Below are positions 58,770 through 64,000 of a DNA stretch of 64,000 nt, piece by piece. A model generated the notes under the pieces. It ran no database searches. It was not told the DNA's origin and saw only the letters and a program-made list of their open reading frames with translations. The stretch lies in assembly GCF_900411395.1 (NCBI RefSeq), contig NZ_OXCQ01000004.1, positions 62,001 to 126,000 of the forward strand. Direction: 5' to 3'. The position numbers were made by a program, and so were the translations under genes. Source of the stretch: Streptococcus sp. 596553 (GTDB lineage Bacteria > Bacillota > Bacilli > Lactobacillales > Streptococcaceae). Positions within the stretch are counted from its first letter, which is position 1. Every line of letters starts with the position of its first letter.

Positions 58770-59318
58770 ATGGAAATCAAATTTACAATTAAACAAGTTG
58801 TTGCTGTCGGAATTGGCGCTGCCCTCTTTGTCGTCATCGGGATGATCAACATTCCGACCCCTGTTCCCAATACAAGCATCCAGCTTCAGTATGCGGTACA
58901 AGCGCTACTTTCTATTATTTTTGGACCGATTATCGGTTTGCTTGTCGGGTTGATTGGTCATGCAATCAAGGACTCTCTTGCTGGCTACGGTCTTTGGTGG
59001 ACTTGGATTATTGCTAGTGGTCTCTTTGGTCTAGCTGTCGGACTCTTTAGAAAATACATTCGAGTAACACAGGGTGTTTTTGAGTTGAAGGATATTGTCT
59101 TCTTTAACCTCATTCAGATTGTTGCAAATGCCCTTGTTTGGGGTGTCTTGGCACCACTTGGAGATGTTGTGATTTATCAAGAAGCGGCAGAAAAAGTATT
59201 TGCCCAAGGGATTGTTGCTGGAATTGCTAATGCTGTAACTGTAGCTATTGCAGGTACCCTTCTCTTGCTAGCTTATTCACGTACGCAGACTCGTTCAGGA
59301 AGTTTGAAAAAGGATTAA
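58770..59318 (+). CDS. ECF transporter S component (UPF0397 family)
   Basis: This 182-residue membrane protein has five or six predicted spans and the S-component start [20 protein letters not shown]. It would bind the substrate for the ABC components encoded downstream (ATPase and CbiQ). The substrate is not shown by the sequence; UPF0397 relatives are vitamin or precursor transporters. It lies right after the SAM hydrolase gene. A BOX element and a short terminator separate it from the ATPase gene. Confidence 0.85.
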   Translation: MEIKFTIKQVVAVGIGAALFVVIGMINIPTPVPNTSIQLQYAVQALLSIIFGPIIGLLVGLIGHAIKDSLAGYGLWWTWIIASGLFGLAVGLFRKYIRVTQGVFELKDIVFFNLIQIVANALVWGVLAPLGDVVIYQEAAEKVFAQGIVAGIANAVTVAIAGTLLLLAYSRTQTRSGSLKKD

Positions 59319-59321
59319 CAT

Positions 59322-59352
59322 AAAGGAAAAGGCTGGGCAACCAGTCTTTTTC
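59322..59352 (+). terminator. Terminator after the UPF0397 gene
   Basis: The stem AAAGGCTGG/CCAGTCTTT is followed by TTTCG and T-rich DNA. Confidence 0.7.
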
Positions 59353-59464
59353 GATGTTTATAGACTAGTCAGGCAAGCAAGCTGGGATAGGAATCTTTTT
59401 GGCGCTAAGTTTTTAAGAGAAGAGTCTGCAAGAAGGGTTCGATTTATGATAAAATAGAAGTCTA

Positions 59465-59576
59465 ATACTCTGCGAAAATCTCTTTAAACCGCGTCAGCTC
59501 TATCTGCAACCTCAAAACAGTGTTTTGAGCAACCTACGGCTAGCTTCCTGGTTTGCTCTTTGATTTTCATTGAGTA
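59465..59576 (+). repeat. BOX element in the 5' region of the ECF ATPase gene
   Basis: It starts ATACTCTGCGAAAATC (two changes from the usual), has a boxB-like hairpin CTCAAAACAGTGTTTTGAG, and ends TTGATTTTCATTGAGTA. A -10-like TATGAT (59445) sits just upstream, so the element may be in the untranslated leader. Confidence 0.9.
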
Positions 59577-59600
59577 GAAGAAGCGAATGAAGAGAGTAAG

Positions 59601-61283
59601 ATGAAAGAAGCTATAATTGAGTGGAAGGATTTCTCTTTCCAGTATGAAACGCAACAAGAACCAACCTTGCAAGGGGTGGACTTGACCATTTATAAGGGAG
59701 AGAAAGTCTTAATTGTTGGGCCATCTGGGTCAGGTAAGTCGACCTTGGGTCAATGTTTGAATGGGATTATTCCCAATATTTACAAGGGTCAGATGTCTGG
59801 AGAATTTTTGATCAAGGGGCAAGCAGCATTTGATATGAGCATCTATGATAAATCTCATCTAGTCAGCACAGTTTTGCAGGATACAGATGGGCAGTTTATC
59901 GGGTTATCCGTGGCAGAGGACTTGGCTTTTGCTCTAGAAAATGATGTAACAGCACTAGATGAGATGAAAAATCGTGTTCATAAATGGGCTGAAAAGCTGG
60001 ACCTTCTTGATTTACTAGCTCAGAGACCTCAGGATTTGTCTGGTGGACAAAAGCAGCGAGTTAGTCTAGCTGGTGTCTTGATTGATGAGAGTCCGATTCT
60101 TTTGTTTGATGAGCCACTCGCCAATCTGGATCCCAAGTCAGGTCAGGATATTATCGAATTGATTGACCAGATTCATAAGGAAGAGGGGACGACGACTCTT
60201 ATTATCGAGCACCGTTTGGAGGATGTTCTGCATCGCCCTGTGGATCGGATTGTCTTGATTAATGATGGTCATATCCTATTTAATGGGAGCCCTGATCAGT
60301 TACTAGCGACTGATTTATTGACACACAATGGAATTCGGGAACCCCTTTATCTAACCACTCTCCGTCAATTGGGTGTGGATTTAGTCAAGGAAGAACAATT
60401 AGCAGATCTGGATAACTTGTCTATCTCAAAAGGTCAGGTTCAGTTGCAGAATGAACTGGCAAAAGAAACCGTAGAATTGCAGTCACTCTTTAAATTAGAG
60501 GATTTGTCTTTTTCTTATGATGATAGACCGATTTTAAAATCCATTTATCTGGATATTAAAAAGGGCGAAAAGATTGCCATTGTCGGGAAAAATGGAGCAG
60601 GGAAATCAACCCTAGCCAAGGCCATAAGTAGCTTTATCCAGACGGAAGGTCGCTATCTGTGGGAAGGGCAGGAGATCAAAGAAGATTCTGTTGCAGAGCG
60701 GGCGGAACGAGTAGGCTATGTGCTGCAAAATCCTAATCAAATGATTTCAACCAATATGATTTTTGATGAGGTGGCTCTGGGACTTCGTTTGCGAGGTGTG
60801 GACGAGCAGGAAATTGAAACGAGAGTCTATGAAACTTTGAAAATCTGTGGTCTTTATGAATTCCGTAATTGGCCTATTTCTGCCCTTTCGTTTGGACAGA
60901 AAAAACGTGTCACTATTGCCTCGATTTTGGTTTTAGGAGCTGAAATTATCCTCTTAGATGAACCAACTGCAGGTCAAGACCAGAAGAACTATACTGAGAT
61001 TATGGAATTTCTCGAAGAGTTGCATCAACAAGGGCATACCATTGTCATGATTACCCATGATATGCAATTGATGCTGGATTATTCAGACCGGGCCTTTGTC
61101 ATGGTGGATGGGGAACTGATTGCCGATACCGATCCAGCTAGTTTGTTGAGCAATCCTGAGCTGTTAGTAAAAGCCAATCTAAAAGAAACTTCTATCTTCA
61201 ACTTGGCTAAGAAACTCGACGTGGATCCACTTGCTTTAACGGCATTTTACAAAGAAAGGAGAGAAGGATGCAAGCAAAATTAA
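59601..61283 (+). CDS. Fused double ATPase of an ECF/cobalt-type ABC transporter
   Basis: This 560-residue protein carries two ABC ATPase domains in one chain (about residues 5-235 and 300-530). The first has GPSGSGKST and [12 protein letters not shown]; the second has GKNGAGKST and the variant signature [10 protein letters not shown]. Both have Walker B aspartates (LLFDEP, ILLDEP). It corresponds to EcfA1-A2 fused, and its partner T component is encoded directly after it with a 16-base overlap. It is separate from the general-purpose ecfA genes expected elsewhere in streptococci. Confidence 0.93.
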   Translation: MKEAIIEWKDFSFQYETQQEPTLQGVDLTIYKGEKVLIVGPSGSGKSTLGQCLNGIIPNIYKGQMSGEFLIKGQAAFDMSIYDKSHLVSTVLQDTDGQFIGLSVAEDLAFALENDVTALDEMKNRVHKWAEKLDLLDLLAQRPQDLSGGQKQRVSLAGVLIDESPILLFDEPLANLDPKSGQDIIELIDQIHKEEGTTTLIIEHRLEDVLHRPVDRIVLINDGHILFNGSPDQLLATDLLTHNGIREPLYLTTLRQLGVDLVKEEQLADLDNLSISKGQVQLQNELAKETVELQSLFKLEDLSFSYDDRPILKSIYLDIKKGEKIAIVGKNGAGKSTLAKAISSFIQTEGRYLWEGQEIKEDSVAERAERVGYVLQNPNQMISTNMIFDEVALGLRLRGVDEQEIETRVYETLKICGLYEFRNWPISALSFGQKKRVTIASILVLGAEIILLDEPTAGQDQKNYTEIMEFLEELHQQGHTIVMITHDMQLMLDYSDRAFVMVDGELIADTDPASLLSNPELLVKANLKETSIFNLAKKLDVDPLALTAFYKERREGCKQN

Positions 61284-62098
61284 TTGGTTACCAGCATAGA
61301 GATACTGCGATTCATCGCTTGTCAGGAGCTGGTAAACTCCTCTTTTTCATCCTCGTGTCATTGGCGGCCATGATTAGCTATGATACCAGACTGCTTGTTC
61401 TGATTGCTATCTTTTCGGTCTTTTTCCTCTATTTGTCAGAAATCCGTTTTAAAGATGTTTCCTTTGTGGCCGTTTTTGCGACGGTATTTGCGATTTTGAA
61501 TGTCTTGATGGTCTATCTCTTTTCTCCCGAGTATGGGGTTGGACTTTACGGAGAGAGAAGTGTGATTTGGCAGGGAATCGGAGCCTACACTCTGACCAGC
61601 CAAGAGCTCTTTTATCTTCTAAATCTAGCCATTAAGTATCTTTGCACCATTCCTCTGGCTATTATCTTTTTGATGACAACTCATCCTAGTCAGTTTGCTT
61701 CTAGTTTAAATCAAATTGGTGTGCCTTACAAGATTGCCTATTCAGTCAGCCTGACCTTGCGCTATATTCCAGATTTGCAGGAAGAATTCTTTACCATCAA
61801 GATGTCTCAGGAAGCGCGTGGGATGGAATTATCCAAGAAGGCTTCTCTTATGCAACGAATCAAAGGAAATCTGCGCATTATTACACCCTTGATTTTTAGC
61901 TCGCTAGAACGCATTGATACCATTGCTACAGCTATGGAGCTTCGACGCTTTGGGAAAGAGAAAAAACGGACTTGGTATAGTTATCAGGCCTTGAAAAAAG
62001 GAGATTATATTACCTTGCTCTTGGCAGCTGCTTTTTTAGTAGCTAGTTTACTACTTATCTTGCAGAATCAGGGACGATTTTACAACCCTTGGAAATAA
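61268..62098 (+). CDS. ECF transporter T component (CbiQ/EcfT family)
   Basis: This 276-residue membrane protein has about five spans and the conserved EcfT signature near the C-terminus: [10 protein letters not shown] and a second one, [12 protein letters not shown], the two coupling helices that contact the ATPases. It overlaps the ATPase gene by 16 bases, consistent with coupled synthesis of the A-A-T module. It is the end of the transporter set. Confidence 0.9.
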   Translation: MQAKLIGYQHRDTAIHRLSGAGKLLFFILVSLAAMISYDTRLLVLIAIFSVFFLYLSEIRFKDVSFVAVFATVFAILNVLMVYLFSPEYGVGLYGERSVIWQGIGAYTLTSQELFYLLNLAIKYLCTIPLAIIFLMTTHPSQFASSLNQIGVPYKIAYSVSLTLRYIPDLQEEFFTIKMSQEARGMELSKKASLMQRIKGNLRIITPLIFSSLERIDTIATAMELRRFGKEKKRTWYSYQALKKGDYITLLLAAAFLVASLLLILQNQGRFYNPWK

Positions 62099-62414
62099 TA
62101 TTGTCAAAGTTTTTATTAGATAAGTGAAGAGAAATTATTCTATAACTTTTTATTGATAGATTGTATGAGAAATAAAGTTAATAATTGTATGCTTGAAACT
62201 TTTTGATAAAATATGAATTAGTTTGTACACTTTATAGTAGAATTTACACTACAAAATCAAAGTTATTCAAATATAATCATTTTTAACTAAGTTCAGTGTC
62301 ACAATGTAGAGACGATATAAAATAGTAAAAGTATTTAATTTAAATCGTGTTAATTTCATTTTGTATAAACATGGGAAAATATTGAATGTATATAATGACG
62401 GGAGATGATTTACA
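62099..62414. other. AT-rich intergenic region before the acetyltransferase gene
   Basis: 316 bases with no gene, repeat or clear terminator recognised. An extended -10 box (TGTATATAAT near 62387-62396) precedes the acetyltransferase gene. Confidence 0.6.
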
Positions 62415-62927
62415 ATGATAAGTTTAGAGCTGTTGTCTGAAGAAAATAGTTTAGACGTCTATTTTTTTGAAAAAGAGAATCAAGAGTATTTTGAGCGGAA
62501 TTTACCTCCTAGACCAGCTAACTATTTTGATTTAGAAGGTTTTAAAGAAATTACGAGGGAATTGTTAAGGGAACAAGAGAATCATGATGTCTACATGCAT
62601 CTTATTAGAGATGCACAAGGAGTTATGGTCGGAAGAATCAATTTAAGTGTTTTAGAGAATAATCGAAAAACAGCAGAGCTTGGGTATAGGATTGGGGAAA
62701 ATGTTAGCAATTTAGGTTATGCCAGCGAAGCGGTTAAACTCGTTTTAGAAAAATCCTTCACGACTTATGGTTTCAATAGAATCATTGCAGGAACGGCAAC
62801 AGGTAATCTAGCCTCTCAGAAGGTGCTTTTAAAAAATGGCTTCATCTTTAGTAGGGTTATAGAAAATGACTTACAAATTCATAATGAGTGGCTTCATACA
62901 GCAGTATTTGAAATAACGAGGTCATAA
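62415..62927 (+). CDS. GNAT family N-acetyltransferase (RimJ/RimL-like)
   Basis: This 170-residue protein has acetyl-CoA-binding motifs: LGYRIGENVSNLGYASEAVKLVL and a C-terminal GTATGNLASQKVLLKNGF, the pattern of ribosomal-protein alanine acetyltransferases. Substrate unknown. It is somewhat AT-rich and isolated, with its own ribosome binding site (GGGAG), so lateral acquisition is possible but not shown. Confidence 0.85.
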   Translation: MISLELLSEENSLDVYFFEKENQEYFERNLPPRPANYFDLEGFKEITRELLREQENHDVYMHLIRDAQGVMVGRINLSVLENNRKTAELGYRIGENVSNLGYASEAVKLVLEKSFTTYGFNRIIAGTATGNLASQKVLLKNGFIFSRVIENDLQIHNEWLHTAVFEITRS

Positions 62928-63051
62928 TATCATCATTCCCAGTCCACAGATAGGTATAAAAGAGTAAGCAATTTTTGCAGATATTTAAGAATTTTCTCCT
63001 AGAACCCCCAAGAAATAGCTTGAAAAAATTGAAAAAATCAAGTCGTTTCTA

Positions 63052-63079
63052 TTGACAATGATTCTGAAAGTGTTATACT
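63052..63079 (+). promoter_or_regulatory. Promoter of the structured leader and tRNA methyltransferase
   Basis: TTGACA (63052-63057) and an extended -10 TGTTATACT (TATACT at 63074-63079) with 16-base spacing. Confidence 0.8.
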
Positions 63080-63085
63080 AAGAAA

Positions 63086-63188
63086 GTAGTTTCGCTGATT
63101 TACTTCAAACCTGTTGTGAGGTAAGTTAACGATGCCTTAACCACGCTGTTTGCTGAGCTTGACTCCGGGCAGTGTGGCTATTTTTTTG
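63086..63188 (+). ncRNA. Structured leader or small RNA with intrinsic terminator upstream of the tRNA methyltransferase
   Basis: The region from about 63086 has a first hairpin (ACTT-ACCT gttgtg AGGT-AAGT) and a second one, CCACGCTG/CAGTGTGG (63141-63148 with 63170-63177), followed by seven Ts (63181-63187). It resembles a transcription attenuator or a stand-alone small RNA. The family is not certain: I recall similar conserved leaders in streptococci (for example the asd RNA motif), but cannot confirm this one. The methyltransferase ribosome binding site lies just after the terminator. Confidence 0.55.
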
Positions 63189-63210
63189 CAATGGTGAAAG
63201 GAAGCAAGTC

Positions 63211-63714
63211 ATGACAAATCACATTGTATTATTTGAACCACAAATTCCACAAAATACAGGCAATATCGCGCGTACTTGCGCTGCGACCAATTCTCCCCTC
63301 CACATCATCAAGCCAATGGGCTTTCCTATTGACGACCGCAAGATGAAGCGAGCTGGATTGGATTATTGGGATAAGCTAGAAATTTATTTTTACGAGAGTT
63401 TGGAGGATTTCATGTCTCAGATGAAGGGCAAACTTTATCTGATTTCTAAATTTGCTGAGAAAGTGTATTCTGATGTGGATTTATCGACTAACGAAGACCA
63501 TTATTTTCTCTTTGGACGTGAAGACAAGGGTTTACCTGAGGACTTTATGCGAGAACATCCTGAAAAGGCTCTCCGTATTCCTATGAATGATGAACATGTC
63601 CGCAGTCTCAATGTGTCTAATACCGTCTGCATGATTGTCTACGAAGCTCTTCGCCAGCAGAACTTTGCAGGTCTTGAGCTTGTTCATACCTATGAAGTGG
63701 ATAAATTGAAATAA
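63211..63714 (+). CDS. trmL: SPOUT-family tRNA 2'-O-methyltransferase (TrmL-like)
   Basis: This 167-residue SpoU/TrmL protein is of the kind that methylates position 34 of tRNA-Leu isoacceptors. Motifs typical of the knotted SPOUT fold are visible: [33 protein letters not shown] and [20 protein letters not shown]. The start at 63211 is preceded by AAAGGAAG; an in-frame upstream GTG (63172) lies inside the attenuator hairpin and is unlikely. Confidence 0.92.
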   Translation: MTNHIVLFEPQIPQNTGNIARTCAATNSPLHIIKPMGFPIDDRKMKRAGLDYWDKLEIYFYESLEDFMSQMKGKLYLISKFAEKVYSDVDLSTNEDHYFLFGREDKGLPEDFMREHPEKALRIPMNDEHVRSLNVSNTVCMIVYEALRQQNFAGLELVHTYEVDKLK

Positions 63715-63732
63715 AAAATGAAAATGAACAAA

Positions 63733-63758
63733 ATGCTTGCGCTTGCAAGCGTTTTTTG
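63733..63758 (+). terminator. Terminator after the tRNA methyltransferase gene
   Basis: The palindrome CGCTTGCAAGCG is followed by a T-run. Confidence 0.8.
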
Positions 63759-63770
63759 TTATGATAAAAG

Positions 63771-63983
63771 AGTCTTCAGGGCAGGGTGAAATTCCCGACC
63801 GGCGGTAAATTTGACTATCTATTTTAGCTTTCTCGTCGTTGTCTTGTCTCGATATACTTTAAGTATTATCTTTGACTGCGACGCCTAGATAAATCTAAAA
63901 TATCTTAGCTAAATAAGTCCGCGAGCGTAAGCTGATGTGGTGAGATTCCACAACCGACAGTATAGTCTGGATGGGAGAAGACG
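63771..63983 (+). ncRNA. FMN riboswitch (RFN element) with a large insertion
   Basis: The conserved blocks are present: CTTCAGGGCAGGGTGAAATTCC, CGACCGGCGGTAAA, then AGTCCGCGAGCG, GTGGTGAGATTCCACAACCGACAG, and TGGGAGAAGA. About 100 bases (63813-63915) are inserted between the second and third blocks; they can fold into an extended stem (CTATTTTAG with CTAAAATAT, CTCGTCG with CGACG). The target gene lies beyond the window, probably a riboflavin transporter or riboflavin synthesis gene. Confidence 0.92.
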
Positions 63984-64000
63984 AAAGAATAGCTTTGTCT

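Overview
This window is chromosomal DNA from a mitis-group Streptococcus (S. pneumoniae, S. pseudopneumoniae or S. mitis). The evidence is low GC content with strong Gly/Ala/Lys codon preference in highly expressed genes, seven copies of the BOX repeat family, and a gene order that follows the pneumococcal chromosome from the LiaFSR system through the type II fatty-acid operon to the potassium uptake and ECF transporter genes. Recalled from published pneumococcal maps, two stretches that often carry cargo are empty here: nothing lies between liaR and tig (choline-binding protein and mannitol genes in many pneumococci), and nothing lies between pflB and the Trk/Ktr genes (lactose genes or a pilus islet). 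The window is therefore mostly core genome, and a non-pneumococcal mitis-group strain is quite possible.

Layout: 1-2186 holds the end of liaF, then liaS and liaR (cell-envelope stress). 2187-2487 is a hairpin-rich spacer. 2488-9034 holds tig, recD2, lepB, rnhC, zapA and cvpA. 9071-14761 holds mutS2, a glycine-riboswitch-controlled alanine/glycine symporter, an AhpD-like protein and a TDT-family permease. 14785-18011 holds serS (T-box leader), a DUF956 gene and lysC, all on the minus strand. 18220-28884 is the complete FASII cluster fabM-fabT-fabH-acpP-fabK-fabD-fabG-fabF-accB-fabZ-accC-accD-accA, with FabT operator-like sites before fabT and fabK. 29104-33835 (minus) holds nusB, an Asp23-family gene, efp and gatB/A/C. 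prfC is followed by an array of palindromes, a broken GT8 glycosyltransferase and an IS remnant (35593-36770). 36858-39236 holds rpmB, a second Asp23-family gene and fakA. 39437-44435 is the branched-chain amino acid cluster ilvB-ilvN-ilvC-(unknown)-ilvA. 44436-45256 is AT-rich with one strong promoter and a mini-ORF. 45257-50819 holds a small unknown gene, a polar amino acid ABC transporter, a DUF2207 protein and uppP. 50967-57714 holds dinB, pflB and a TrkH/TrkA potassium system. 57903-62098 holds a SAM hydrolase-family gene and an ECF transporter set. 62415-64000 holds a GNAT acetyltransferase, a structured leader, a SPOUT tRNA methyltransferase and an FMN riboswitch whose target gene lies beyond the window.

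The genes are mainly housekeeping: membrane lipid synthesis (FabT feedback), translation (SerRS, EF-P, GatCAB, RF3, L28, the tRNA methyltransferase), envelope maintenance (LiaFSR, UppP, LepB, ZapA) and nitrogen metabolism (ilv, lysC, glnQ, glycine riboswitch). FakA links to the fab cluster because it activates exogenous fatty acids. No rRNA, tRNA, CRISPR array, prophage or complete IS was found. The least explained stretches are the palindrome array after prfC, the mini-transcript at about 44462-44580, the structured leader before the tRNA methyltransferase and the enlarged FMN riboswitch.
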